A stretch of DNA of 7,003 nt from an uncultured Oscillospiraceae bacterium (GTDB lineage Bacteria > Bacillota > Clostridia > Oscillospirales > Ruminococcaceae): assembly GCA_934456315.1 (NCBI GenBank), contig CAKSHG010000109.1, forward strand, positions 1 to 7,003. Reading direction: 5' to 3'. The notes beneath the pieces were generated by a model. The model saw only the letters and a program-made list of their open reading frames with translations, was not told the origin of the DNA and searched no databases. Shown piece after piece: positions 1-6,613 of this stretch. Both the position numbers and the translations under genes were made by a program. Position 1 is the first letter of the stretch; each line of letters starts with the position of its first letter.

Positions 1-593
1 CGGTCCATTGTGATCTTCATACGTCCGCCGCCGCTTGCGATCTTGCCGTCAAATGTGCTGTCGTTCAGCTCCTTGAACAGATCCTCGAGCTGCTCGAGGT
101 AGATCTGAGCAGTCTGCGGAGGTACGTCACGGCCGTCCAGCAGAGCGTGTACTCTTACCTTGGAGATACCCTCGGACTTTGCCTTCTTTATCATGTTGAA
201 CAGGTGCTTGATGTTGGAATGTACGTTGCCATCGGACAGCAGACCGATGAAATGCATGGTGGAATTCTTGCTCTTTACGTTAGCAACCAGTTCCTTCCAT
301 GCGTCGGATTCGTACATCTTGCCGCTCTCGATGCTCTCGTTAACAAGCTTTGCGCCCTGAGAATAGATCTGACCGCAGCCAATTGCATTGTGACCTACCT
401 CGGAGTTACCCATGTCGTCGTCGGAGGGCAGACCTACTGCGTCGCCGTGAGCCTTGAGACGGGTGTTCGGGCAGTTAGCCAGCATCCAATCGAGAGTGGG
501 AGTGTTAGCCTCGCCCACTGCGTCGCCCAAGTGGGTCTTGGAGAAGCCAACGCCGTCCATTACTACTAATAAAATCGGTTTCTTTGCCTTCAT
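1..593 (-). CDS. gpmI: 2,3-bisphosphoglycerate-independent phosphoglycerate mutase, N-terminal 197 codons (3' end outside window)
   Basis: Interconverts 3- and 2-phosphoglycerate in glycolysis without a 2,3-BPG cofactor, using two metal ions (alkaline phosphatase superfamily). Seen: ATG at 593-591 with AAGGAG (603-608) nine bases upstream; metal-ligand Asp13 in VVMDGVGF; MGNSEVGH at residues 61-68 with nucleophile Ser64; SDGNVHS at 120-126 with His125; LDGRDVPP at 152-159. All are family signatures. The frame stays open to base 1, so roughly the last 60% of the protein lies beyond the left edge. The block around the nucleophile (GLPSDDDMGNSEVGHNAIG) and the ASGGGRMKITMD stretch at 186-197 resemble, from memory, the plant/kinetoplastid-type long iPGM rather than the usual bacterial form (GLPEGQMGNSEVGH). 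It is third in the order pgk-tpiA-gpmI, 83 nt after tpiA, with a hairpin between them. Lys codons are nearly all AAG, fitting high expression. Confidence 0.95.
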   Translation of the reverse strand, partial: MKAKKPILLVVMDGVGFSKTHLGDAVGEANTPTLDWMLANCPNTRLKAHGDAVGLPSDDDMGNSEVGHNAIGCGQIYSQGAKLVNESIESGKMYESDAWKELVANVKSKNSTMHFIGLLSDGNVHSNIKHLFNMIKKAKSEGISKVRVHALLDGRDVPPQTAQIYLEQLEDLFKELNDSTFDGKIASGGGRMKITMD

Positions 594-623
594 AGTTTGT
601 TTCTCCTTACTGTTTTAGAGATG

Positions 624-653
624 AAAACGGAGCAGCGGTGAGCGCCGCTCCGT
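624..653 (-). terminator. Intercistronic hairpin with short U run after tpiA
   Basis: Reading the minus strand after the tpiA stop, an 11-bp stem can form with arms ACGGAGCGGCG and CGCTGCTCCGT (one G-U pair), a 5-nt loop CTCAC, and TTTT at the base. The U run is short (four bases, one of them in the stem). It ends about 15 nt before the gpmI ribosome binding site, so it more likely causes partial termination or protects the pgk-tpiA mRNA end than fully separates gpmI. Confidence 0.5.
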
Positions 654-676
654 GTGTATTTTTCTGCAAGTGCAGT

Positions 677-1450
677 TTAGCCGTTAACTGCTGCGGTGAT
701 GATGGTGGTGAAGTCAGCAGCCTTCAGGGAAGCGCCGCCGATAAGACCGCCGTCAACGTTGGTCTTGGAAAGCAGCTCTGCAGCGTTCTTTGCGTTCATG
801 GAACCGCCGTACTGAACTGTGATGGTTTCAGCAACGTCAGCGCCGTAGAGCTTAGCGAGGGTTGCACGGATAAATGCGCAAACTTCCTCTGCCTGGTCAG
901 CGGTAGCGGTCTTGCCGGTGCCGATAGCCCAAACAGGCTCGTAAGCGATAACGCACTTCTTGAGGTCGTCAGCGGAAATGCCGAAGAAATCAAGCTTGAT
1001 CTGGCGAGCGATAACTTCCTCGGTGATGTTGCACTCGCGCTCCCACAGAAGCTCGCCTACGCATACGATGGGCTTCAGACCAGCAGCGAGGGCAGCCTTT
1101 GTTCTCTTGTTAACGGTTTCGTCGGTTTCAGCGAAGTACTGACGGCGCTCGGAGTGACCGAGTACAACGTACTCAACGCCCATCTCTGCCAGCATGTCAG
1201 CAGAGATCTCGCCGGTGAACGCGCCGCTCTTCTCGAAGTGGCAGTTCTCTGCGCCGATCTTGATGTTAGTGCCTGCTGTTGCAGCAAGTGCGGTTTCAAG
1301 GTTGGTGAAAGGTACGCATGCTACGATCTCAACGTCCTTAACGTCAGCTACCATCGGCTTGAGCTCCTCGAGCAGTGCCTTAGCCTCGGGACGGGTCTTG
1401 TTCATCTTCCAGTTGCCGGCGATAATAGCCTTTCTTACATTCTTCTTCAT
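677..1450 (-). CDS. tpiA: Triosephosphate isomerase
   Basis: Interconverts dihydroxyacetone phosphate and glyceraldehyde 3-phosphate; cytosolic, normally a homodimeric TIM barrel. Seen in the 257-aa protein: GNWKMN with catalytic Lys15, VLGHSERR with electrophile His99, AYEPVWAIGTGK with general base Glu171 and flexible loop 6 just after it, YGGS at 214-217 and the phosphate-binding DGGLIGGA at 233-240. Length is normal and no key residue is missing. The start is supported by AGGAGG (1459-1464) eight bases upstream of the ATG. It lies 79 nt downstream of pgk and 83 nt upstream of gpmI on the same strand, and is very probably co-transcribed with pgk. Long open frames on the opposite strand here are codon-bias shadows. 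Confidence 0.98.
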   Translation of the reverse strand: MKKNVRKAIIAGNWKMNKTRPEAKALLEELKPMVADVKDVEIVACVPFTNLETALAATAGTNIKIGAENCHFEKSGAFTGEISADMLAEMGVEYVVLGHSERRQYFAETDETVNKRTKAALAAGLKPIVCVGELLWERECNITEEVIARQIKLDFFGISADDLKKCVIAYEPVWAIGTGKTATADQAEEVCAFIRATLAKLYGADVAETITVQYGGSMNAKNAAELLSKTNVDGGLIGGASLKAADFTTIITAAVNG

Positions 1451-1490
1451 GATTTATTCCTCCTAGTACGGATTTATGTTGTCAGCACAA

Positions 1491-1519
1491 TATAAGGCGG
1501 AGTGTTCCCCCGCCTTATA
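1491..1519 (-). other. Perfect inverted repeat (stem-loop) between pgk and tpiA
   Basis: Two 10-bp arms, TATAAGGCGG and CCGCCTTATA, pair perfectly around a 9-nt loop, starting 11 nt after the pgk stop codon. On the transcribed strand it is followed by TTGTGCTGAC with no U tract, so it is not a standard intrinsic terminator. Such intercistronic stems often mark RNA processing or block 3' exonucleases and so set relative transcript levels; that role is inferred here. Confidence 0.55.
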
Positions 1520-1529
1520 GCGTTGTAAA

Positions 1530-2747
1530 TTACTTGTCCTGGATAGCGTCGATTCCGGGCAGACCCTTGCCTTCGAGGTACTCGAGGGAAGCGCCGCCGC
1601 CGGTGGAGATGTGGCTCATCTTGTCAGCGTAGCCGAGGTTGATGGCTGCGGTAGCGGAGTCACCGCCGCCGATGATGGTGGTAGCGTCAGCAGCTGCGAG
1701 AGCCTCGCAAACAGCAACAGTACCCTTCTTGAGAACAGGGTTCTCAAATACGCCCATCGGGCCGTTCCATACAACGGTCTTAGCAGACTTAGCAGCCTCT
1801 GCGAAGAGCTCCATGGTCTTGGGACCGATATCCAGACCCATCATGTCAGCCGGGATCTTGTCGGAATCAACAACGGAAACCTCGATCGGAGCGTCGATAG
1901 GATCAGGGAATGCCTTAGCGATAGTGGTATCAACAGGGAGGAGGAGCTTCTTGCCGAGCTTCTCTGCCTTCTCGATCATCTGCTTGCAGTAGTCGATCTT
2001 CTCGTCGTCAACGAGGGAAGTACCTACCTCATAGCCCTTAGCCTTGAGGAAGGTGTAAGCCATACCGCCGCCGATGATGAGGGTGTCGCACTTCTCGAGC
2101 AGGTTGGAGATAACGTTCAGCTTATCAGCAACTTTAGCGCCGCCGAGGATAGCAACGAACGGACGAACGGGGTTCTCAACAGCGTTGCCGAGGAACTCGA
2201 TCTCCTTGTTCATCAGGTAGCCGACAGCGGTTTCCTTAACGAACTTGGTAACGCCAACGGTGGAAGCGTGAGCTCTGTGGGAAGAACCGAAAGCGTCCAT
2301 TACGAAGATACCATCGGTCAGGTCAGCCAGCTCCTTGCTGAACTCCTCGCCGTTCTTGGTTTCTTCTGCGCCGCGGAAACGAGTGTTCTCGAGAACAACG
2401 ATCTCGCCGTCCTTCATCTCTGCAACAGCCTTCTTTGCGATATCGCCGGTAACCTTGTCGTCCTTGGCGAAAACTACCTTTGTATTTACAAGCTCAGCCA
2501 GTCTGTCAGCGGCAGCCTTCAGGGAGAACTTCTCCTCCGGACCGTTCTTCGGCTTGCCGAGGTGAGAGCAGAGGATAACCTTTGCGCCGTTCTCTACCAG
2601 CTTGTTGATGGTGGGGAGAGCTGCGGTGATACGGTTGTCGTTGGTGATCTTGCCGTCCTTCATGGGAACGTTGAAATCAACGCGGACAAGAACCTTCTTG
2701 CCCTTGACATTCAGGTCTTCTACGTTCTTCTTGTTCAGTTTGCTCAT
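1530..2747 (-). CDS. pgk: Phosphoglycerate kinase
   Basis: Makes ATP by moving phosphate from 1,3-bisphosphoglycerate to ADP; cytosolic monomer with two Rossmann-like lobes. Seen in the 405-aa protein: RVDFNVP at 22-28 and Arg39 (substrate binding), SHLGKP at 61-66, ENTRF at 120-124, [12 protein letters not shown] at 151-162, GGAKVADK at 202-209 (start of the nucleotide lobe), GLDIGPKT at 304-311, WNGPMGVFE at 327-335, GGGDS at 360-364 and STGGGASLE at 381-389. Length is typical and all substrate-site blocks are present. The usual GGGDT of the nucleotide loop reads GGGDS, a mild substitution. The ATG is preceded by AAAGGAAA (2756-2763). It is first gene of the pgk-tpiA-gpmI cluster. gap is not adjacent; the gene upstream encodes an HPt protein instead. 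Codon use is strongly biased (Lys almost only AAG), as expected for an abundant enzyme. Confidence 0.98.
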   Translation of the reverse strand: MSKLNKKNVEDLNVKGKKVLVRVDFNVPMKDGKITNDNRITAALPTINKLVENGAKVILCSHLGKPKNGPEEKFSLKAAADRLAELVNTKVVFAKDDKVTGDIAKKAVAEMKDGEIVVLENTRFRGAEETKNGEEFSKELADLTDGIFVMDAFGSSHRAHASTVGVTKFVKETAVGYLMNKEIEFLGNAVENPVRPFVAILGGAKVADKLNVISNLLEKCDTLIIGGGMAYTFLKAKGYEVGTSLVDDEKIDYCKQMIEKAEKLGKKLLLPVDTTIAKAFPDPIDAPIEVSVVDSDKIPADMMGLDIGPKTMELFAEAAKSAKTVVWNGPMGVFENPVLKKGTVAVCEALAAADATTIIGGGDSATAAINLGYADKMSHISTGGGASLEYLEGKGLPGIDAIQDK

Positions 2748-2829
2748 GGTTATTATTTCCTTTCATAGTGAAATATTGAACATACTACGGTACATTGCAT
2801 TTATCATGCTAAAATACCCTACAGATATT

Positions 2830-2858
2830 ATTTTACTATATTTCCGTAAAATTTGCAA
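2830..2858 (-). promoter_or_regulatory. Candidate sigma-A promoter for pgk (proximal)
   Basis: On the minus strand, TTGCAA (2853-2858; 4/6 match to TTGACA) and TAAAAT (2830-2835; 5/6 match to TATAAT) are separated by exactly 17 bp. Transcription would start near 2823, giving a leader of about 75 nt before the pgk start codon. The region is AT-rich, so some chance match is possible. Confidence 0.5.
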
Positions 2859-2865
2859 GCCCTTT

Positions 2866-2893
2866 TTTATATAATTTCTGCAATTTTCGTGAA
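2866..2893 (-). promoter_or_regulatory. Second, weaker candidate promoter for pgk (distal)
   Basis: On the minus strand, TTCACG (2888-2893; 4/6) and TATAAA (2866-2871; 5/6) are 16 bp apart. The -35 box overlaps the left arm of the inverted repeat at 2889-2910, so a protein bound there could block it. It competes with the proximal candidate, and sequence alone does not decide between them. Confidence 0.3.
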
Positions 2894-2910
2894 CTTATTG
2901 TGTTCACAAT
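2889..2910. promoter_or_regulatory. Overlapping inverted repeats, operator-like, upstream of pgk
   Basis: Two overlapping dyads share the same bases: GTGAAC-7nt-GTTCAC (2889-2907) and ATTGTG-TT-CACAAT (2897-2910). The half site TTCACAA (2903-2909) equals the half site of the redox repressor Rex (TTGTGAA-N4-TTCACAA), and Rex controls energy-metabolism genes in many Firmicutes. The spacing here is not canonical for Rex (9 nt between GTGAA and TTCAC, or a 2-nt centre), so Rex is only a suggestion. The dyad lies 14 nt after the HPt stop and upstream of pgk. As a terminator it would be poor: a 6-bp stem with no U tract. Confidence 0.45.
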
Positions 2911-2924
2911 GCTGATTTTAGGGT

Positions 2925-3278
2925 TTAGACGTCCAGGGAGCCTGCGGCTGTGCGGAGTTTTTGCTCCATCAGCTGCGCGGCAGGGAGCATTTCCACTGCC
3001 TTTGCGGACTCACCCGCGCGGAAAAGCTCGGTCATTGTGCAGTAATGCTCAAATAGCCCGTCGAGCGCAAGGTTTCCGGTGGAGCCTTTCATCATGTGGA
3101 CGCACTCCATCGCCTTTGGCCAGTTCTGTTCCCTGCACAGCTCCGTCAGCCTTTCGATATCGTTGGAGCGGAGATACATCTTCATGCAGGAGAAGTAGAA
3201 CTCCTTGCTGTTCAGAAACCGCTCCCTTGCGCTCTCCGAGTCAAATCCGAGAGCGTCAAGCTGTCTGAAATCCACCAT
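2925..3278 (-). CDS. Orphan histidine phosphotransfer (HPt) domain protein
   Basis: A 117-aa, apparently all-helical cytosolic protein consisting of little more than one HPt domain (about residues 10-112). The key motif is VHMMKGSTGNLALDGL at 60-75, with His61 the likely phosphorylated residue; H-x-x-K-G followed by GN and a conserved Leu is the HPt signature. HPt proteins pass phosphate between response-regulator receiver domains and hybrid kinases. No kinase or receiver gene lies in this window, so its partners are unknown. There is no signal peptide or membrane segment. The ATG is 10 nt after the stop of the large LOTUS/DUF3825 gene; the likely ribosome site GAGGG (3286-3290) overlaps that gene's stop codon, so translation is probably coupled. 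It is the last gene of its operon, and I see no convincing terminator before pgk. The family call is fairly sure from the motif; the role in this operon is inference. Confidence 0.8.
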   Translation of the reverse strand: MVDFRQLDALGFDSESARERFLNSKEFYFSCMKMYLRSNDIERLTELCREQNWPKAMECVHMMKGSTGNLALDGLFEHYCTMTELFRAGESAKAVEMLPAAQLMEQKLRTAAGSLDV

Positions 3279-3288
3279 CGCGCCGCCC

Positions 3289-5532
3289 TCAGTCTGCCGC
3301 GTCGGCGGATTCCTCTCCGTCGTCGGAATCGTCCGAGGTGCTGATATCCGTGGTGAGCCACTCGCTGTTCAGCCGACACAGCAGGCGCGCGTCGATGTAC
3401 GCCTGCGCTAGTGTCAGTATCGTCTGACCCTGGTAGTTTCCGGCGGGGGTCTGCTCCACAACGAGAGCCACGTCCGGCTTTTCCTCGTCCATGAGGCACA
3501 GCGGGAGCATCAGCGACATGGAATTGCGCTTGGGGAAGTACGACGGTATCGCCGTCTTGTAGTTGCGGCTCACGCGCTTCTTCGCAAGCTCAATGGAATC
3601 CTTGATTCGGTTCTGTATGCGCATGAAGAGCCTGTCATTGTCGTTCACGATCTCCCGAAGCTGCTCATAGAGCGCACGCTTCCCGTAGCCGTCGGCGGAA
3701 CGTATGCGCGAAGCAAGTTCCCTTGCCTCGGGGCAGTCGGTGAACTGCTCCTCCAGGAACGCCAGCGGCAGACGGCTGATATTGTCCAGGATTATGTGGT
3801 CGAAATCCGTCAGCAGCTGCTTGGTGACGTCGAAGAACAGCTGCTCGCCGCGGTCGAAGTAGACCGGCGGCTGCGGAAGCGGGCTGAAATAATTCACGAT
3901 CTGCTTGCCGAGGTTACGGTTCGCCGCAGTGCAGAAACCTGCGAATTTCCATTCGGTTTCGCTGCCGGGTTCGTTCGGTATGAAGCACGCGTAGATATCG
4001 TCGTAATGCCTGTCGACCAGTCCGGTATTGAAGCACGCGAACTTTCTGTCCGAGGAAATGCACACCTTATTCTCGCGGGTCAGGCGGTAGAATGTATACT
4101 TGATGTACTGGATAAGAATGAAATGATCGCTGCGGCGCGCGCCCTCAAAATCCCAGCTCTCGCTGATGGACTTTTCAGCAAGCTCCGACAGGAACGAATT
4201 CCAGGAGCCGAGGTACGCGAAATTCTCAAGCTGCTTTCCGGGCTGGACCGGGCGCTGTGAGCCGTCCCGGCTCATGGTGTCGACAAAGCTTAGGAACCAC
4301 GGTCTGCCCTCGTATGCGGAGGGCTTCAGCGTTAGCTCCACGCTGGTGCCATCGGAGCGCTTCCAGCGGGTCGGGAAGATCATCTTTCCCTCGTAGAAGC
4401 GGATATTCCCGCCCTGCTTCGCCTGCTCGAAATCCTCGGAGATATCACCGCGCAGGTCGGGGATCTCGCGGCTTATCCCGGTGCGTTCGAGGAACTGCGC
4501 CAGTATCATCAGAGGCTTCGGCGGAAGGTTGCAGAAATCCTCAAGCGCTCCCTCCGGGATCTCGACCGCTTCGGTCGACGCCGGCTGCGCCTGCGCTGAC
4601 TGCGCCGTGCGGAATGCGGGGCGTATCGAAGCGGGCGGCTCCGCGCGCTGCACGCTGACGCGCGCAGCAGGTCTGCCCGGCTGATACTTGTCGGAATGGC
4701 GCAGGGTCACCATGACCTGCGGCACTCCGCCGAGTACGACGTCCTCAAGGTCGAGGTACTCCATCTGCGACAGCAGGTCCTTCATCTTGAAGAATCCGAA
4801 CCGGCTGCGGTCGATGTTGTTATCCGACAGGAACTTGCTGACCGCCGCCATATGCTGCGGTATGTCAAACGGAAAATTGGAGGTCAGTAGGCGGTATATC
4901 TCCGCCTTGTCCTCGCTGCTGACCACTGCCTGCTGTACCGCCGGACGGTGATACGACATCGGCTGAACGCTGCTGTATATCTGCGTTTTCTCGAACGAGA
5001 AATACAGACTCTTTCCGCGCGGGCTGATGTTCTTGGTGATGATACCGTTTACGAGGTAGCCGTCCGTGCAGTAGCCGATCGGGAAAATGTACCTGTCGAA
5101 CAGGAAATCCAGCTTTCCCTCCTCCTTGGCGCGGGCAAAGCTGTCGTAGATCTCCTGCTTCATCTCCTGGACGGTCAGACCGCTTCCAAGCACCTTTGTG
5201 AGCGCGTACAGCGACTGCTGCGACATTTCGATGATGTCGTCGTTTAAAATAATGCTCTTGTTGCCGAAAAAGCTGTCTGCGGGGTGACCGTTCTCACCGG
5301 AGCCATTCCAGCGTTTTACGATAACGTAGGAATCCTGGTTGTACCTGGGAGTTCCGAAAAGCTCCGGCGCAGCCTCGATAAGTTCGTGGAAATCACTGAA
5401 CCCGAGCTTTTCCATTGTGTAGCCGTTGGTAGCGAGCCACTCCTCTACCCTGGATATGCGATAAACTCCCTCGTCAGGGAACTGCCTGAAAATGCAGTTG
5501 CCCAGTTCTTCTGTCATTTCTTTGCTAAGCAT
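3289..5532 (-). CDS. LOTUS/OST-HTH-like and DUF3825 domain protein with a duplicated module
   Basis: A 747-aa soluble protein, probably RNA-binding. Parts in order: LOTUS-like winged helix about 8-75 (YRISRVEEWLATNGY ... LGFSDFHELIEAAPELFG); unrecognised module X1 about 104-182; second LOTUS-like segment about 208-280 (LGF replaced by FGFFKMKDLL); Ala/Pro/Gln-rich linker 281-330; module X2 about 336-419; DUF3825 about 435-726; acidic Ser/Asp tail 727-747. DUF3825 is the firmest call: FNTGL at 501-505, NYKTAIPSYF at 657-666, LMLPLCL at 674-680, and YQGQTILTLAQAYIDARL at 700-717 then EWL. LOTUS domains bind RNA (G-rich or G4 RNA in some studies), and DUF3825 commonly follows them in bacteria; its activity is unknown to me. 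The start has AAAGGA (5538-5543) five bases upstream. It lies 17 nt after the membrane-protein gene and 10 nt before the HPt gene. Its codon use looks less biased and richer in GCG/CGC than the glycolytic genes. Confidence 0.85.
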   Translation of the reverse strand: MLSKEMTEELGNCIFRQFPDEGVYRISRVEEWLATNGYTMEKLGFSDFHELIEAAPELFGTPRYNQDSYVIVKRWNGSGENGHPADSFFGNKSIILNDDIIEMSQQSLYALTKVLGSGLTVQEMKQEIYDSFARAKEEGKLDFLFDRYIFPIGYCTDGYLVNGIITKNISPRGKSLYFSFEKTQIYSSVQPMSYHRPAVQQAVVSSEDKAEIYRLLTSNFPFDIPQHMAAVSKFLSDNNIDRSRFGFFKMKDLLSQMEYLDLEDVVLGGVPQVMVTLRHSDKYQPGRPAARVSVQRAEPPASIRPAFRTAQSAQAQPASTEAVEIPEGALEDFCNLPPKPLMILAQFLERTGISREIPDLRGDISEDFEQAKQGGNIRFYEGKMIFPTRWKRSDGTSVELTLKPSAYEGRPWFLSFVDTMSRDGSQRPVQPGKQLENFAYLGSWNSFLSELAEKSISESWDFEGARRSDHFILIQYIKYTFYRLTRENKVCISSDRKFACFNTGLVDRHYDDIYACFIPNEPGSETEWKFAGFCTAANRNLGKQIVNYFSPLPQPPVYFDRGEQLFFDVTKQLLTDFDHIILDNISRLPLAFLEEQFTDCPEARELASRIRSADGYGKRALYEQLREIVNDNDRLFMRIQNRIKDSIELAKKRVSRNYKTAIPSYFPKRNSMSLMLPLCLMDEEKPDVALVVEQTPAGNYQGQTILTLAQAYIDARLLCRLNSEWLTTDISTSDDSDDGEESADAAD

Positions 5533-5549
5533 TTTAGTCCTTTCTCAAA

Positions 5550-6581
5550 TCACGCTTCTGCGGTATCCTCCGTGATATCCTCCAGATCCTCAATATAATC
5601 GTAATCCTCGTAATAAATGTAGTTCACCATGTCGGCAAGCTCTTCAACGTCCATATCCTGCTGGAACATTCCATCTATCTCAAGGCGGAAGCTGGTCAGC
5701 CTGCTTTCAGATACAAAGCTGAAATGCGACACCGGTATCCCCATGTTTTTATATGCGGCTATGACCGTGCGGCATTCCTGCGCAAATTCCCTGGTGCTGG
5801 AATATGTTCCGCTGAACTCCACGGAAATATCAACGATATCTCCTGCGGACAGCGTGTCCCATGTCTTTCCCGAGCCGCTGGAAAGGTCAGCCTCAACTGA
5901 CAGCGTTGAGATATCCACGGTGCGGCACAGCTCCTTGTAGCTCTGCTCGTAGATCCGGGCGGCGATGATCCTGCCGCTCTGCACCTCGCGGATCTGTGTT
6001 TCCTCGCGGTTCAGCGACGCTGAAAGTATGCATGACGCAACAACTATCGCGGCGGTTATGCAGATACACGGAACATGTATCCTAAGCCGCTTTCCTGAAA
6101 CGAACCAGCTTAGCAGCAGCTCCGCTCCCACGAAAACCGCCGCCAGCGGCGCAAGCTTCGCGATGAGAAGATAGTCAGAGCTTCCCGAGATCAGCACGCA
6201 CAACGTGACGATCCCAAGGAATATCAGCGTCAGCGCCAGACTCACAAGTCCAGCTCCGCTTTTCACGGTGCCCATGGTGAATTTCAGAACATTCCGGCGG
6301 GGCGGTTTCTGCTTTCTGACATTCTGCGGGCGTGCTCCGGTCTGCTGAAGCACCTTATCAAGCGCGTCAAGTATCTCCTGGTCGCGGCGCGCAGTTTCCT
6401 GCTGCGCAAGCTCCGCCTGTTCAAGGATATCCTCTCCGGAAGCGGGGGTGTCTGTGCTTTCAGGCTCTGCTGCTTCTTCGGTTATCTGCTCCGTGAACTG
6501 CGCCGAAAACTGCATTGACGACAGTTCAGGGATCTCGCTTTTCAGTTCCTCTTTTGATTCTTCTTTAGTCGGGACAGCCAT
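5550..6581 (-). CDS. Three-TM membrane protein of unknown function, first gene of the LOTUS/DUF3825-HPt operon
   Basis: I recognise no family. The 343-aa protein has an acidic, Glu/Gln-rich, probably helical N-terminus (1-82, possible coiled coil about 50-80), a basic Arg/Lys/Pro stretch (84-100), three hydrophobic segments (about 109-131, 137-161, 169-190), then a soluble C-terminal part (191-343) ending in a Tyr/Asp/Glu-rich tail (321-343). Basic residues before TM1 and between TM2 and TM3 (GKRLR) suggest the N-terminus is inside and the C-terminal domain outside, where it could sense or bind something; that is inference from the positive-inside rule. I chose the ATG at 6581, not an in-frame ATG 60 nt upstream, because AAAGGAGG (6587-6594) sits five bases before it and the upstream ATG has no ribosome site and falls in the leader. 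A near-perfect promoter drives it. The next gene starts 17 nt after its stop. Confidence 0.85.
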   Translation of the reverse strand: MAVPTKEESKEELKSEIPELSSMQFSAQFTEQITEEAAEPESTDTPASGEDILEQAELAQQETARRDQEILDALDKVLQQTGARPQNVRKQKPPRRNVLKFTMGTVKSGAGLVSLALTLIFLGIVTLCVLISGSSDYLLIAKLAPLAAVFVGAELLLSWFVSGKRLRIHVPCICITAAIVVASCILSASLNREETQIREVQSGRIIAARIYEQSYKELCRTVDISTLSVEADLSSGSGKTWDTLSAGDIVDISVEFSGTYSSTREFAQECRTVIAAYKNMGIPVSHFSFVSESRLTSFRLEIDGMFQQDMDVEELADMVNYIYYEDYDYIEDLEDITEDTAEA

Positions 6582-6586
6582 TTCGT

Positions 6587-6594
6587 CCTCCTTT
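6587..6594 (-). promoter_or_regulatory. Ribosome binding site fixing the start of the three-TM protein
   Basis: AAAGGAGG on the minus strand, five bases before the ATG at 6581-6579. It lies inside the longer open frame that begins at 6641, so it decides in favour of the shorter 343-aa product. Confidence 0.85.
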
Positions 6595-6613
6595 CTGTAA
6601 ATATAGGGATTCG

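Noticed and set aside
147..569. Plus-strand open frame opposite gpmI
   Set aside because: The minus strand carries clear iPGM motifs through the whole stretch; this is a shadow.
638..1495. Plus-strand open frame of 285 codons opposite tpiA
   Set aside because: It is the antisense of a complete tpiA, with a Cys/Leu-rich product and no family features.
1611..2768. Plus-strand open frame of 385 codons opposite pgk
   Set aside because: It mirrors pgk, whose motifs are complete; the antisense product is Leu/Val/Ser-rich, has no recognisable domain and no ribosome site. It is a codon-bias shadow.
2889..2907. Terminator for the HPt gene
   Set aside because: The stem is only 6 bp and is followed by GAAAATT on the minus strand, not by a U tract.
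3212..3499. Minus-strand 95-codon frame overlapping the HPt and LOTUS/DUF3825 genes
   Set aside because: It is Arg/Gly-rich, out of phase with both genes and lacks a ribosome site; typical of a GC-rich alternative frame.
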